A DNA stretch of 44,072 nucleotides. Origin: Actinomycetes bacterium. Lineage in GTDB: Bacteria > Actinomycetota > Thermoleophilia > Miltoncostaeales > Miltoncostaeaceae. Positions 10,470 to 21,088 of this stretch are shown one piece after another (the stretch's first letter is position 1; each line of letters starts with the position of its first letter). Location: the NCBI GenBank assembly GCA_024639225.1, contig JAHEIS010000003.1, positions 1-44,072 on the forward strand. Reading direction: 5' to 3'. The notes under the pieces were generated by a model. The model had not been told where the DNA came from. It did not search any database and saw nothing but the letters and a program-made list of their open reading frames with translations. Position numbers and translations under genes: made by a program.

Positions 10470-13336
10470 GCGGCGGCGACCGCGGCGCCGGCGAGGACTT
10501 CGGCGAGAAACGCCCCGGTATACGACCCTGGGATCCGCGCCACCTCCTCGGGCGTGCCCGAGGCCACCAGCTCGCCGCCCTCAGCGCCCCCTTCCGGCCC
10601 CAGGTCGACGAGGTGGTCGGCCGCCTTGATGACGTCGAGGTTGTGCTCGATGACGACGACGGTGTTGCCGGCGTCGACCAGCCGCTGGAGCACTTCGAGC
10701 AGCTTCTCGACGTCGGCGAAGTGGAGCCCCGTCGTCGGTTCATCCAGGACATAGAGCGTGCTGCCGGTCGCGACCTTGCTCAGCTCGGTCGCCAGCTTGA
10801 CCCGCTGGGCCTCACCGCCCGAGAGCGTGGTCGCGGGCTGGCCCAGGCGGATGTAGTCGAGCCCCACGTCGTGCAAGGTCCGCAGGCGCCGCGCGATGTT
10901 GGGCACGGGCGAGAAGACCTTGAGCGCCTCCTCCACGCTGAGCCCCAGCACCTCGGAGATCGTCCGGCCGCCGTAGCGGACGGTCAGCGTCTCGCTGTTG
11001 TAGCGCGCGCCGCCGCAGACTTCGCAGGGGACGTAAACGTCCGGAAGGAAGTGCATCTCGATCGTGATGGTGCCGTCGCCCTTACAGGCCTCACAGCGCC
11101 CGCCCTTCACGTTGAAGCTGAAACGCCCCGGGGCGTAGCCGCGTGCCCGGGCCTCCTTGGTACGCGAGAAAAGGGTCCGGATCTGGTCGAACACCCCGGT
11201 GTAGGTCGCCGGGTTCGAGCGGGGCGTCCGGCCGATGGGAGACTGGTCGATGGCGATCACCTTGTCGATCTGCTCCATGCCCTCGATCGCCCGGTGGCGG
11301 CCGGGGCGCTGGGGCTTGCGATGCAGGTGCGCCGCGAGACCCTTCAGCAGGATCTCGTTGACCAAGGTGCTCTTGCCGGAGCCGGACACCCCGGTGACAC
11401 AGGTCAGAGCGCCGACCGGGAAGGTCGCATCGATGCCCTTGAGGTTGTGCTCCTCCGCCCCGATCACCGTGATGACCCCGTCGCCCTCGCGTCGCTCGGC
11501 GGGGACCGGGATCTCGCGCCGCCCGGAGAGGTAGGCGCCGGTGACGGACTCGGGATCATCCGCGATCTCCGCGGCCGTGCCCTCGGCCACGATGTGACCG
11601 CCGTGCTCACCGGCTCCCGGCCCGAGGTCGATGACCCGGTCGGCGCTGCGCATGGTCTCCTCGTCGTGCTCGACCACGAGGACGGTGTTGCCCATGTCGC
11701 GGAGACGCTCGAGCGTGGCGATGAGTCGGCGGTTGTCGCGCTGATGAAGACCGATCGACGGCTCGTCGAGGATGTAGACGACACCGACCAGGCCGGAGCC
11801 GATCTGCGTCGCCAGCCGGATGCGCTGCGCCTCGCCCCCCGACAGAGTGCCGGCGGCACGTTCGAGGTTGAGATACCCGACCCCGACATCCACCAGGAAC
11901 GTGAGTCGCTGGCGGACCTCCTGGATGACGCGGGCGCCGATCATGGCGTGGGTCTCGCTCAGCTCGAGCTCCTCGAAGAAGGCGTCAGCGTCGGCGACCG
12001 ACAGCCGGGCGACATCGTGGATCGAGCGGTCACTGATGGTGACGGCGAGGCTCTCGGGACGCAGGCGTGCGCCGTCACATGCCGAGCAGGGCCGCAGTGA
12101 CATGAACTCCTCGATGGTCTCGCGTACGCGCGGCGAGGCGGAGTTGCGGTGCTGGCGCCGCAGCTGGGGGATGACCCCCTCGAACCAGCCCCAGTTCCCG
12201 CTCCCGCGGCGACGGGACTTGAGCCGGCGCTGCCCGAGATGCATCCGCTGCCGCCGGCCGCCGGGACCGTTGAGCAGCAGACCCCGATGCTTCTTGGACA
12301 GCTTCTTCCAGGGCCGGTCGAGCGGGATCTCGTACTCGTCGGAGATGGCCTGCTGGAGCAGCTCGTAGTAGTCCGTAGTCCGATCGGCCCACGGAAGGAT
12401 CGCGCCGTCCTCGAGGGCCCGCTCGGGATCGACGAGGAGGTCCGGGTCGACCTCGAGCGTGTAGCCGAGACCGGTGCAGGAGGGGCAGGCGCCGTGCGGC
12501 GAGTTGAATGAGAAGACCCGCGGCTCGAGCTCGGCCAGCTCCGACGCGCCGTGCTCGGGACACGCGAAGTTCTCGGAGAAGAGCCACTCCCGCTCCTCGC
12601 CCCCGACCTCCTCGACCCGGACCAGACCGCCGGCGAGGCGGGTGGCCGTCTCGAGCGCCTCGGTCAGGCGCCGGCGCAGATCGTCTCTCATCACGAGCCG
12701 ATCGACGACGATCTCGACGGTGTGGGCATACGCCTTGTCGAGCGCCGGAGCCTCGTCGATGAGATGCGTCTCGCCGTCGATCGCGACCCGGCTGAAGCCC
12801 TCGTCGGTCGCCGAGGCCAGCACGTCCTTGTGCTCGCCCTTGCGGTCGCGCACGACGGGCGCGAGGACCTGGAAACGCGTGCCTTCGTCCAGCATCAGCA
12901 CCTGATCGGCGATCTGTTCGACGCTCTGCCCGGAGATCTCGCGACCGCAGACATGGCAGTGAGGCGTCCCGATGCGGGCGAAGAGCAGGCGGAGATGGTC
13001 GTAGATCTCGGTGACCGTGGCGACGGTCGAACGGGGATTGCGACTCGTCGTCTTCTGGTCGATGGAAATCGCCGGTGAGAGCCCCTCGATGAGATCGACG
13101 TCGGGCTTGTCCATCTGCCCGAGGAACTGGCGCGCGTACGCCGACAAGCTCTCCACGTAGCGACGCTGGCCCTCGGCGTAGAGCGTGTCGAAGGCGAGGC
13201 TCGATTTCCCGCTACCGGAGAGGCCGGTGATGACGACAAGGGCCTCGCGGGGGATCTCGGTCGAGATGTCGCGCAGGTTGTGCTCACGGGCCCCGACGAT
13301 CTTGATCGTCCCGTGAGGGGCGTTCAGCTTGCTCAC
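10466..13336 (-). CDS. uvrA: Excinuclease ABC subunit A
   Basis: Two Walker A/ABC signatures, zinc-finger CxxC pairs, VDIILDEPS-type and [13 protein letters not shown] motifs; 956 aa. 4-nt overlap with the M20 gene. Confidence 0.97.
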   Translation of the reverse strand: MSKLNAPHGTIKIVGAREHNLRDISTEIPREALVVITGLSGSGKSSLAFDTLYAEGQRRYVESLSAYARQFLGQMDKPDVDLIEGLSPAISIDQKTTSRNPRSTVATVTEIYDHLRLLFARIGTPHCHVCGREISGQSVEQIADQVLMLDEGTRFQVLAPVVRDRKGEHKDVLASATDEGFSRVAIDGETHLIDEAPALDKAYAHTVEIVVDRLVMRDDLRRRLTEALETATRLAGGLVRVEEVGGEEREWLFSENFACPEHGASELAELEPRVFSFNSPHGACPSCTGLGYTLEVDPDLLVDPERALEDGAILPWADRTTDYYELLQQAISDEYEIPLDRPWKKLSKKHRGLLLNGPGGRRQRMHLGQRRLKSRRRGSGNWGWFEGVIPQLRRQHRNSASPRVRETIEEFMSLRPCSACDGARLRPESLAVTISDRSIHDVARLSVADADAFFEELELSETHAMIGARVIQEVRQRLTFLVDVGVGYLNLERAAGTLSGGEAQRIRLATQIGSGLVGVVYILDEPSIGLHQRDNRRLIATLERLRDMGNTVLVVEHDEETMRSADRVIDLGPGAGEHGGHIVAEGTAAEIADDPESVTGAYLSGRREIPVPAERREGDGVITVIGAEEHNLKGIDATFPVGALTCVTGVSGSGKSTLVNEILLKGLAAHLHRKPQRPGRHRAIEGMEQIDKVIAIDQSPIGRTPRSNPATYTGVFDQIRTLFSRTKEARARGYAPGRFSFNVKGGRCEACKGDGTITIEMHFLPDVYVPCEVCGGARYNSETLTVRYGGRTISEVLGLSVEEALKVFSPVPNIARRLRTLHDVGLDYIRLGQPATTLSGGEAQRVKLATELSKVATGSTLYVLDEPTTGLHFADVEKLLEVLQRLVDAGNTVVVIEHNLDVIKAADHLVDLGPEGGAEGGELVASGTPEEVARIPGSYTGAFLAEVLAGAAVAAA

Positions 13337-13458
13337 CTCTCCAGGGTACTGAGGCGCCCGGCGACGGGGACCCGGGCAGGTTGGCGGCCCCCACCGGCGA
13401 ACATGCGACCGTGCGCTTTCTACGCCAACGGAACCCGTCGCGATCGAAGCTGCAGCCG

Positions 13459-14058
13459 ATGCAGGCCCAACCGGGCATCGATCCCGGGAAGACGATCGTC
13501 TATCAGTTCGCCGCGTGGTGGCTGGGAGTGATCTGTCTGTGGTTCCTGGTCGCGCTGCTCATCATCGCCCCCTTGACCCAGAGCCTTGGCGCAGTGTCGT
13601 CCTGGGCGGAGATCAACTGGAACCTCAAGTGGTTGACGCTCGTCCTTGGCCTGGCGGGGGCAGTGCCCTTCTACGTGATGAGGACGAGAGGTCGCGTTTC
13701 CACACGCCGCTATGTCGTCTACTCCGTCAACATCGAGAGCGGCACACAGAGATCTGAGGGCACCGACAAGGAGTTCTCATCGAGGAGGGCCGAGATCCGG
13801 CCCTACCGCATCCTCCCACCGGTGTTCTTGGCTTGGTGGTTCAGGGTTCCCTACGACATCGGAGACGGAATCCTTGAATTCCCGATGACGATGACGGGCC
13901 GCCACGCGCCGGGCATCGAACCGGTCCCACCGACCGAGCTGCCTCCGGAGATGCCACCCGAGACGCCCTACGACGACGTCTCTGCGCCGCGCCCCGACGA
14001 CCCGCCGGACTCCCCGTACAACGACAAGAACCAGGGCTTCAGCGAGAACCGCTTCTGA
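13459..14058 (+). CDS. Hypothetical membrane protein with Pro/Asp/Glu-rich C-terminal tail
   Basis: Two TM segments ([40 protein letters not shown]); ATG at 13459 inside ORF 13381..14058. Confidence 0.6.
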   Translation: MQAQPGIDPGKTIVYQFAAWWLGVICLWFLVALLIIAPLTQSLGAVSSWAEINWNLKWLTLVLGLAGAVPFYVMRTRGRVSTRRYVVYSVNIESGTQRSEGTDKEFSSRRAEIRPYRILPPVFLAWWFRVPYDIGDGILEFPMTMTGRHAPGIEPVPPTELPPEMPPETPYDDVSAPRPDDPPDSPYNDKNQGFSENRF

Positions 14059-14073
14059 TCCGGGACGCCGGAT
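14058..14073. terminator. Short stem-loop between convergent genes
   Basis: ATCCGG-GACG-CCGGAT perfect inverted repeat at the end of the 13459-14058 ORF. Confidence 0.3.
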
Positions 14074-14089
14074 GCGGGCCCGGCGACGC

Positions 14090-14257
14090 TTACCTGATGC
14101 CGACGGTGACCTGGCTGGCGTTGTCGAGCTGGAGTCCGTTGCCCGAGGAATAAACGCATCCGACGCCGCGCACGCAGAAGGCGGCGGCGATGGTGCCGCT
14201 GGAGATCAGCAGAACGAGGATGACGATGGTCCCGACAATGACAGCAAATGTTTTCAT
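14090..14257 (-). CDS. Small (55 aa) membrane/secreted protein, hypothetical
   Basis: Own reading, below the ORF track cutoff: MKTFAVIVGTIVILVLLISSGTIAAAFCVRGVGCVYSSGNGLQLDNASQVTVGIR*. Confidence 0.5.
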   Translation of the reverse strand: MKTFAVIVGTIVILVLLISSGTIAAAFCVRGVGCVYSSGNGLQLDNASQVTVGIR

Positions 14258-14283
14258 GCTCGGGACATTAGACGGATCGCGGT

Positions 14284-14517
14284 CTAGTCCTTCCCCGGGT
14301 CCTGAACCGGCCAGCGATTGAGGGTCTCGCGCATCCGTTCCCGGCGCTCACGGCCCGCGTCCCACGGCAGATCCGCCGGAGGGAAGGCGTCGGGCATGCC
14401 GTCTCCCCACATGCCACCCGACCCCGGGAGCCCGTAGAGCGCTGCGAAGACATCGTCCTCCTCGAGCCCCGGCGCGGCCAGCGTGCGGAACTCCATGTCG
14501 TCGGGAGGCTCCGTCAC
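14284..14517 (-). CDS. Small acidic hypothetical protein translationally coupled to uvrB
   Basis: 77 aa ORF overlapping the uvrB stop by 4 nt. Confidence 0.55.
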   Translation of the reverse strand: MTEPPDDMEFRTLAAPGLEEDDVFAALYGLPGSGGMWGDGMPDAFPPADLPWDAGRERRERMRETLNRWPVQDPGKD

Positions 14518-16628
14518 GACGACGAACCGCCCCGGAGATTGCCGCGCTGCGCCTTCGTCGGGACCGGCGACGTCCGCCAGGCGGCTCCCTTCTCGGGGAC
14601 CGGTGCCGTGCGCCCTCCGTCCTCCCCGGGCTCGTCGCCGCGGCCGGACAACTCACTCCGGATCGCCTTGATCTCGTCGCGCAGAGCGGCGGCTTCCTCG
14701 AAGCGCAGATCGTCCGACGCCGCGATCATCGCGCTCTCGCGGGACACGAGCAACTCATGCAGCTCGGATGTCGTCGCCGATTCCCAGTCGCTGCGTGAGC
14801 GACGGCTCCGCTTGCCACGGGCGCCCGGCTCCTTGAGGCCGAGCAGCGCGACGATGTCGCTCACGCCCTTGCTGATCGTCGCCGGCGTGATTCCGTGCTC
14901 CTCGTTGTACGCGAGCTGGATCGCGCGCCGACGGTTGGTCTCGGCGATGGCCGTCTCCATGGCGGCGGTGTGGTTGTCCGCGTACATGATCACGCTGCCG
15001 TCGACGTTGCGGGCGGCCCGGCCGATCGTCTGAATGAGCGAGGTCTCGCCGCGGAGAAAGCCCTCCTTGTCGGCATCGAGGATGGCGACGAGGGAGACCT
15101 CCGGGAGATCAAGCCCCTCGCGCAGAAGGTTGACGCCCACGAGGACGTCGAACTCGCCCAGGCGCAGCTCTCGCACGATCGATATCCGCTCGAGAGTGTC
15201 GATCTCCGAGTGAAGGTAGCGGGCCTTCACCCCGGACTCGAGCAGGTACTCCGTCAGATCCTCGGCCATGCGCTTGGTGAGCGTGGTGACCAGCGTGCGC
15301 TGGTCCGCCTCGGCGCGCCCGCGGATCTCGTCCAGCAGGTCGTCGATCTGATTCGTGGTCCCCCGCACCTCGACCTCCGGATCCACGAGGCCGGTCGGCC
15401 GGATGATCTGCTCGACGATGTTTCCGGAGGCACGCTTCTCGAACTCGCCGGGGGTGGCGGACACGAAGACGATCTGCCCCGAGCGTTCCAGGAACTCGGG
15501 AAGCTGCAGCGGCCGGTTGTCGAGGGCAGACGGCAGGCGGAAACCGTGTTCGATCAGCGCCAGCTTGCGCGACCGGTCGCCCTCGTACATGCCACGCAGC
15601 TGGCCCATCGTGTTGTGGGACTCGTCGATCAGGCAGAGGAAGTCATCGGGAAAGAAGTCGAGCAGCGTATGGGGTGGCTCGCCCTCCTCGCGGCCGTCGA
15701 AGATCCGCGAGTAGTTCTCGATCCCCGAGCAGAATCCCAGCTCGCGGATCATCTCCATGTCGTACTCGGTCCGCTGGCGGAGCCGGTGCGACTCGACCAG
15801 CTTCTCCTGGCGGTCGAACATCGCGCACTGCCCCTCCAGCTCGGCCCGAATCTCCGCCAGGGCGCGGTCGATCGTGTCCGGTGGCGTCACGTAGTGCGTC
15901 GCCGGGTAGACGATCAGATGCGGCAGGTCCCCCCGTACCTCACCCGTGAGCGGATCGAACTCGGTGATGCTCTCGACCTCGTCGCCGAAGAGGGAGATGC
16001 GGAAGGCGGTGTCGGCGTAGGCCGGCTGGACCTCGATCGTGTCCCCGCGCGCCCGGAACCGGCCGCGCGCCAGGACCGTGTCGTTCCGCTCGTACTGGAC
16101 CTCCACAAGGCGGCGGAAGACCTGCTCCCGGGGCGAATCATCGCCGCGCGTGAACACGACGACCCGGTCGCGGTAGAGCTCGGGGTTTCCCACGCCGTAG
16201 ATGCAGCTCACCGAGGCGATGATCACGACATCGCGCCGGGCCAGCAGCGCGGCCGTGGCGGAATGGCGGAGGCGGTCGATCTCGTCGTTGATCTGCGCGT
16301 CCTTCTCGATGTAGGTGTCGCTGGACGCGATATAGGCCTCGGGCTGGTAGTAGTCGTAATAGCTGACGAAGTACTCGACAGCGGCCCCCGGCAGGAACTC
16401 ACGGAACTCGTTGCAGAGCTGCGCGGCCAGGGTTTTGTTGTGCGCGATGACCAGGGCCGGGCGCTCCGCCTCGGAGATCAGATTCGCCATCGTGAACGTC
16501 TTGCCGGTACCGGTGGCGCCGAGCAGCGTCTGGAACTCGTCGCCCCGGGCCAGACCTTCACCGAGCTCGGCGATCGCACGCGGCTGGTCGCCGGTCGGTT
16601 CGTACGCGGTTGAGAGCTCGAATGCCAT
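14514..16628 (-). CDS. uvrB: Excinuclease ABC subunit B
   Basis: [36 protein letters not shown]-terminal UVR motif ([26 protein letters not shown]). Confidence 0.97.
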   Translation of the reverse strand: MAFELSTAYEPTGDQPRAIAELGEGLARGDEFQTLLGATGTGKTFTMANLISEAERPALVIAHNKTLAAQLCNEFREFLPGAAVEYFVSYYDYYQPEAYIASSDTYIEKDAQINDEIDRLRHSATAALLARRDVVIIASVSCIYGVGNPELYRDRVVVFTRGDDSPREQVFRRLVEVQYERNDTVLARGRFRARGDTIEVQPAYADTAFRISLFGDEVESITEFDPLTGEVRGDLPHLIVYPATHYVTPPDTIDRALAEIRAELEGQCAMFDRQEKLVESHRLRQRTEYDMEMIRELGFCSGIENYSRIFDGREEGEPPHTLLDFFPDDFLCLIDESHNTMGQLRGMYEGDRSRKLALIEHGFRLPSALDNRPLQLPEFLERSGQIVFVSATPGEFEKRASGNIVEQIIRPTGLVDPEVEVRGTTNQIDDLLDEIRGRAEADQRTLVTTLTKRMAEDLTEYLLESGVKARYLHSEIDTLERISIVRELRLGEFDVLVGVNLLREGLDLPEVSLVAILDADKEGFLRGETSLIQTIGRAARNVDGSVIMYADNHTAAMETAIAETNRRRAIQLAYNEEHGITPATISKGVSDIVALLGLKEPGARGKRSRRSRSDWESATTSELHELLVSRESAMIAASDDLRFEEAAALRDEIKAIRSELSGRGDEPGEDGGRTAPVPEKGAAWRTSPVPTKAQRGNLRGGSSS

Positions 16629-16729
16629 GGGAGCCTCAGGCTAGCCCGCCGCCCGGCGTCGCGTCCGCGAGGCCGGTCCGCCCGGCGCACGGCTTCCGGC
16701 GTGTCGCGCGCGTCGTGGAGGCGCCCGTC

Positions 16730-17152
16730 ATGAAAGAATCCGTTTCAGCGACGACCAAGGACTATCTGGTGCCCGGAAAACTGCTGCACACGATGTTGAG
16801 GATCCTCGACGAGGAGCGATCGCTCGACTTCTACACAAAGCTCGGATTTCGCGAGGATCGCCGCGCCCGGGTGGGCGGAGACACCGCAACCGTGATCTTC
16901 CTCGCCCTGCCCGGCGATGAGCCACGGCTCGAGCTCACGCTCAACGACGGGCGCACCGAGCCCTACGCCCCGGGCGAGGGGTACGGGCACATCGCGCTGA
17001 GCCTCAGCGACATGGAAACGGAGCTCGCCGAACTCGCCGCCAAGGGCATCGAGCCCTCGCGGGGGCCGTACCCGGTCCGACCGGGTGGGCCGATGATCGC
17101 ATTCCTGCGCGACCCCGATGGATACGAGATCGAGCTGATCCATCGCCCGTAG
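16730..17152 (+). CDS. VOC-family protein / lactoylglutathione lyase-like
   Basis: LLHTMLRILDEERSLDFYTKLGFRE, GYGHIALSLSDM, FLRDPDGYEIELIH. Confidence 0.88.
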   Translation: MKESVSATTKDYLVPGKLLHTMLRILDEERSLDFYTKLGFREDRRARVGGDTATVIFLALPGDEPRLELTLNDGRTEPYAPGEGYGHIALSLSDMETELAELAAKGIEPSRGPYPVRPGGPMIAFLRDPDGYEIELIHRP

Positions 17153-17168
17153 CGAACGGCGCGAGCGC

Positions 17169-17765
17169 TCAGCCCGGCCGCCCCCAGCGGGAGAGCATCT
17201 CCTCGGCCCACATGCCGATATCGTCGAGTGATCCGTCGTTGACGTAGACGTCGTCCGCCCGCTCCGTCTTCTCCTGCTCCGTCAGCTGACGGGCGGCACG
17301 TGCGTCGAAGTCCTGTCCACGCGCGGCGACACGCGCTCGTCGCACGTCCTCGCTCGCCGTCACCACCAGGACCGCGTCGAAGGCGTCCGCGACACCAGCC
17401 TCGAACAGAAGCGGCACCTCGCACACGAGAGCCGGCGGGGGTGGTTCCGCCGCCGCCATCTCGGCGATCCAGGCTTCCCGCTCCGGCCCGATCAGCGGGT
17501 GAATGAGCTCCTCGAGAAACGTCATCCCCTCGGGATCCGCGAATGCCGCCGTGGCGAGGGCCGCACGATCGACACCATCCTCGCCGGCGACCTCGTCGCC
17601 GAAGCGGGCGACCACGATCTCCCGGACCGCCCGCCGCCGGTACAGTCGGTGGACGAGCTCGTCACTGGACAGGGTCGCGGCCCCGAGCGCCGCGAAGGCG
17701 CTCAGAGCAGCGGATTTTCCCGCTCCGATGCCGCCGGTCAGACCCAGCAGCGGCGGGCGTGCCAC
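17169..17765 (-). CDS. coaE: Dephospho-CoA kinase
   Basis: LGLTGGIGAGKSAALSAFAALGA, CEVPLLFEAG; adjacent to rpsA. Confidence 0.93.
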   Translation of the reverse strand: MARPPLLGLTGGIGAGKSAALSAFAALGAATLSSDELVHRLYRRRAVREIVVARFGDEVAGEDGVDRAALATAAFADPEGMTFLEELIHPLIGPEREAWIAEMAAAEPPPPALVCEVPLLFEAGVADAFDAVLVVTASEDVRRARVAARGQDFDARAARQLTEQEKTERADDVYVNDGSLDDIGMWAEEMLSRWGRPG

Positions 17766-17769
17766 GCGT

Positions 17770-19431
17770 CTAGGCAGCCGGCCCCGGATCGGCCTCGGCC
17801 GCGGGCTCCGGCTCGGCCGCGGGCTCCGGCTCGGCCGCGGGCTCCGTATCGGCCTCCGGCTCCGGAGCGGGCTCCGGCACAGCGGCGGGCTCCGTGTCGG
17901 CCTCCGACTCCGGAGCGGGCTCCGGCGCAGGCTCGGCCGGCTCCGTGTCGGCCTCCGACTCCGGAGCGGGCTCCGGCGCAGGCTCGGCCGGCTCCGCCGC
18001 CGGCCCGTCGTCCCCGATCTCGGCGGGCGCGACGTCTTCGGTGGCTCCCTCCGGGTCCAAGGGCATGGGCGATGCGGTCGGCGGCGCCGGAGCAGTCGTC
18101 ATACCGGTGCTTCCCCCACCCACGCCGTCGGGCAGGTTGTGGGCGATCGGGTCGCCCTCCTGGACCCGCTTGAGGCTCAGGGACAGGCGCCGACGCTCGG
18201 CGTCAATCTCGATCACGCGAACCGCCACGACGTCCCCCTGATTGACGATCTCCCGCGGGTTCTCGACGTGGTGCTCGGCCAGCTCCGAGATGTGCACGAG
18301 CCCCTCGACGCCGGCGTGGATCTCGACGAACGCACCGAAGGTCACGACTTTGGTGACGCGACCCTCGACGACGTCGTTGATCTGGAAACTCTCCATGACG
18401 CTCTGCCACGGGTCGGCCTGGGTCTGCTTGAGGCCCAGAGAGATCCTCTGACGGCTGCGGTCGATGTCCAGAACCTTGACGCGCACCTCGTCGTTGATCG
18501 CGAGGATCTCGGACGGGTGGTTGACGTGGCTCCAGGAGAGCTCGGAGATGTGGATGAGTCCGTCGATTCCCTCGAGGTCGACGAAGGCCCCGAAGTCGAC
18601 GATGTTCGAGATGACACCGGTGACGACGTCGCCGGGCTGGAGTTCATCCAGGATCTTCTGTCGGACTTCGCGCCGCTCGTCCTCGAGGACGGCGCGCCGC
18701 GAGAGAACCACGTTGTTACGGTTGCGGTTCAGCTCGATGACCCGACACTCGAGGGTCTGGCCGACGAAGTCGTCCAGGTCCTGGACGCGGCGGATGTCGA
18801 CGAGCGACGCCGGCAGGAAGCCGCGAACGCCCAGGTCGATGATCAGACCGCCCTTCACCACCTCGATGACGTTGCCCTCGACATTGCGGCTCTCGTTGGC
18901 GGCCTCCTCGATGCGCTTCCAAGCCTTCTCGAAGCGGGCCCGCTTCTTGGAGAGGATCAGACGACCCTCGTCGTCCTCTTTCTTCATGACGAGCGCGTCG
19001 ACCTCGTCGCCGAGGTTGACCTCGTCGAAGACGTTGACGCTCTTGCGGATCGACAGCTCGGACAGCGGGATCACGCCCTCGCTCTTGTATCCGATGTCGA
19101 CCAGGACCTCGTCCTTGTCGATCCGGACGACGCGACCCGTGACGACGTCGCCCTCGCCGAACTCCGGCAGGGTCATGTCGTAGTTGGGGATCATCTCCCC
19201 GTCGACCTCGACGTACTCGGGCCCGTCGAGCGGACGCACCGGCGGCGCGTCCATCAGCTGGGCCCCGCCTTCGGGTGGAGGTGTCGACGCTGCCGGAGCG
19301 GCGTCCTCGCTCGCTTCGGGGGCGGCCGCGGGCTCAGCGGCCCCGGGCTCGGCGGCCGGACCGGGGTTCGGGGAGGCGTCAGCCTCGGGGTTGTCGGCGG
19401 GTGCCGCCGTAGCGTCAGGGTCGGTAGTCAT
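17770..19431 (-). CDS. rpsA: 30S ribosomal protein S1 with low-complexity N- and C-terminal extensions
   Basis: Four S1 repeats (e.g. GFLPASLVDIR, GAFVDLEGIDGLIHISELSW, GAFVEIHAGVEGLVHISEL); repetitive Glu/Pro/Ala tail. Confidence 0.95.
   Translation of the reverse strand: MTTDPDATAAPADNPEADASPNPGPAAEPGAAEPAAAPEASEDAAPAASTPPPEGGAQLMDAPPVRPLDGPEYVEVDGEMIPNYDMTLPEFGEGDVVTGRVVRIDKDEVLVDIGYKSEGVIPLSELSIRKSVNVFDEVNLGDEVDALVMKKEDDEGRLILSKKRARFEKAWKRIEEAANESRNVEGNVIEVVKGGLIIDLGVRGFLPASLVDIRRVQDLDDFVGQTLECRVIELNRNRNNVVLSRRAVLEDERREVRQKILDELQPGDVVTGVISNIVDFGAFVDLEGIDGLIHISELSWSHVNHPSEILAINDEVRVKVLDIDRSRQRISLGLKQTQADPWQSVMESFQINDVVEGRVTKVVTFGAFVEIHAGVEGLVHISELAEHHVENPREIVNQGDVVAVRVIEIDAERRRLSLSLKRVQEGDPIAHNLPDGVGGGSTGMTTAPAPPTASPMPLDPEGATEDVAPAEIGDDGPAAEPAEPAPEPAPESEADTEPAEPAPEPAPESEADTEPAAVPEPAPEPEADTEPAAEPEPAAEPEPAAEADPGPAA
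17800..18000. repeat. In-frame tandem repeats encoding the RpsA C-terminal tail
   Basis: Two near-perfect 51-nt copies (17 aa EADTEPAEPAPEPAPES; periods starting about 17891 and 17942) followed by 18-nt (6 aa) units near 17800-17840. Confidence 0.85.
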
Positions 19432-19592
19432 GGTGGTTGTCCTTGTGGGTGTGCATTGCCCGCGGGCAGGGATCGACGCGGGGGGGAACCACCAGTCTAT
19501 GCCCCTTTCCCCCGGTTGGTATGGGTCGGACGTACGCCCCTCCCCGGCAGGGGCCCGAAGTGGCGGGTTTCCGGGTCACACCTTCGTGCGGG

Positions 19593-20000
19593 TCAGACAG
19601 AGCGGCCCCTGGTCGCCATGCTCTCGAGGAGATCCAGGGACGACGCGATGCCGACCGGATCGCCGTCGAAGCCGGAGACGAGAACATGACTCGCCCCGTG
19701 CTCGGCAAGGAGCGCCGCGCACCGGTCGACGGACTCGTCCCCGGTCACCACGAGCGGCGCTGCCCGAGCGATCGGATCTGCGGGTGCGTCGAGATTGCCG
19801 CGGTGGTCAAGAAGATCCAGATCCGAGATCACCCTCCATGCTCCACGGTGATCCGAGGCCGGACCCACCGGACGCGCCACGACCACCGAGTGGACACGGG
19901 ACTTGGCCATGATCGCCGCGATCTCACGCAGCGTCACCGAGGACGGAACAGTGATCAATTCCATCGACATGACGTCCCGGACGGGAATTGAATGCCACAT
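19593..20000 (-). CDS. CBS-domain-pair protein
   Basis: PVRDVMSMELITVPSSVTLREIAAIMAKSRVHSVVV and a second CBS motif; SD-like GGAGGG before ATG. Confidence 0.85.
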   Translation of the reverse strand: MWHSIPVRDVMSMELITVPSSVTLREIAAIMAKSRVHSVVVARPVGPASDHRGAWRVISDLDLLDHRGNLDAPADPIARAAPLVVTGDESVDRCAALLAEHGASHVLVSGFDGDPVGIASSLDLLESMATRGRSV

Positions 20001-20018
20001 GGCCGACCCTCCGTCGTT

Positions 20019-20105
20019 TCAGGCCTTACGCGCGAACCGGTCGATGAGGATCTTGCCGGCCGCGATCACGAGGGCGGCGATGGCGAACGTGATCGTCCTG
20101 AACAT
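20019..20105 (-). CDS. 28-aa single-TM microprotein
   Basis: MFRTITFAIAALVIAAGKILIDRFARKA*, preceded by AGGAGG 4 nt before ATG; same strand and just upstream of the CBS gene. Confidence 0.5.
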   Translation of the reverse strand: MFRTITFAIAALVIAAGKILIDRFARKA

Positions 20106-20260
20106 CCGTCCTCCTGCCGAGGTTGTGCTCGTCGACGCAAGGCTCCCCGACGCCCTCTCCCCCGGCATCGGGCCAGATGGCCGCTCGGCTGCGGAAATCC
20201 CGCAGTCGGCGGGCGATCGCCACCGACGCCCGGAGCGCACCCCGCTCCTAGGATCCCCGC

Positions 20261-21007
20261 ATGGACCCTCCGACGGGCGTGGCGCTCGTCGCCCTCGGGG
20301 CGAGCGCGACCGCTCTGGCAACGGGCCTGGGTGCCCTTCCATTCGTCGGCCGGCACCCGCTCGGCGACGAGTTGCGAGCCGCCGCGAACGGGGTCGCGGC
20401 CGGCGTCATGGTCGCCGCGAGCCTGGGGCTACTCATCGAGGGCTCGACCTGGAGCCTGGCCGACACCGGTATCGGCGTGGTCGCCGGAGTGATCTTCGTC
20501 GCTCTCGTCACGCGACTCGTGGCGGACCACCCCGTCCGGCACTTCGCCGGCGTGTCCGGTGCCGGAGCGGGCCGGGCGGTCGTCATCGTCCTGGTCATGA
20601 CCGCCCACTCCGCCGCCGAAGGAATCGGGGTCGGCGTCGCATACGGCGGCGGTGAGGCGCTCGGGCTGACGACGACGATCGCGATCGCCCTCCACAACAT
20701 CCCCGAAGGTCTCGCCATCGCCCTGGTGATGATTCCCCGGGGCGCCAGCGTGGCGTCGGCCGCCGCCTGGGCGGTGATCTCCAGTCTTCCGCAACCGCTG
20801 CTCGCCGTTCCGGCGTTCCTGCTCGTCGACTGGTCCGTCGCTGTGCTGCCCATCGGCCTGGGATTCGCGGCCGGCGCGATGGTGTGGATGGCTCTCGTCG
20901 AGCTGATCCCCGACGCCGTCCGCGAATCCGGAGCGTCTCGCGTCTGGCCGGCGGCCCTCGGCGCGTTTGTCATTCTCGGCCTCCTGCAGCTCGCGGTCGC
21001 CGCGTGA
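20261..21007 (+). CDS. ZIP-family metal transporter
   Basis: HSAAEGIGVG and HNIPEGLAIA metal-binding TM motifs. Confidence 0.9.
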   Translation: MDPPTGVALVALGASATALATGLGALPFVGRHPLGDELRAAANGVAAGVMVAASLGLLIEGSTWSLADTGIGVVAGVIFVALVTRLVADHPVRHFAGVSGAGAGRAVVIVLVMTAHSAAEGIGVGVAYGGGEALGLTTTIAIALHNIPEGLAIALVMIPRGASVASAAAWAVISSLPQPLLAVPAFLLVDWSVAVLPIGLGFAAGAMVWMALVELIPDAVRESGASRVWPAALGAFVILGLLQLAVAA

Positions 21008-21088
21008 TTCGGAGCGTCAGTATTCGTCCGCATCGGCTCCCGGGCCGCCACGGATCACGCCGCATCGTGATTGGGCGAGGATCGGCCG

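Noticed and set aside
13337-13458. Possible LexA box (CGAACATGCGACC) upstream of uvrA
   Set aside because: Only one half-site fits the actinobacterial CGAACnnnnGTTCG consensus; the other half does not match.
14895-16613. 572-aa plus-strand ORF opposite uvrB, and similar long ORFs opposite MFS (2983..4347), rpsA (17503..19689), uvrA (10613..12100) and fumC/ABC (6104..8110)
   Set aside because: Antisense to unmistakable conserved genes; compositional byproduct of high GC3, with no recognisable domains.
19536-19554. GCCCCT-ccccggc-AGGGGC hairpin upstream of rpsA
   Set aside because: Short all-GC stem in very GC-rich sequence; no supporting features of an autoregulatory leader.
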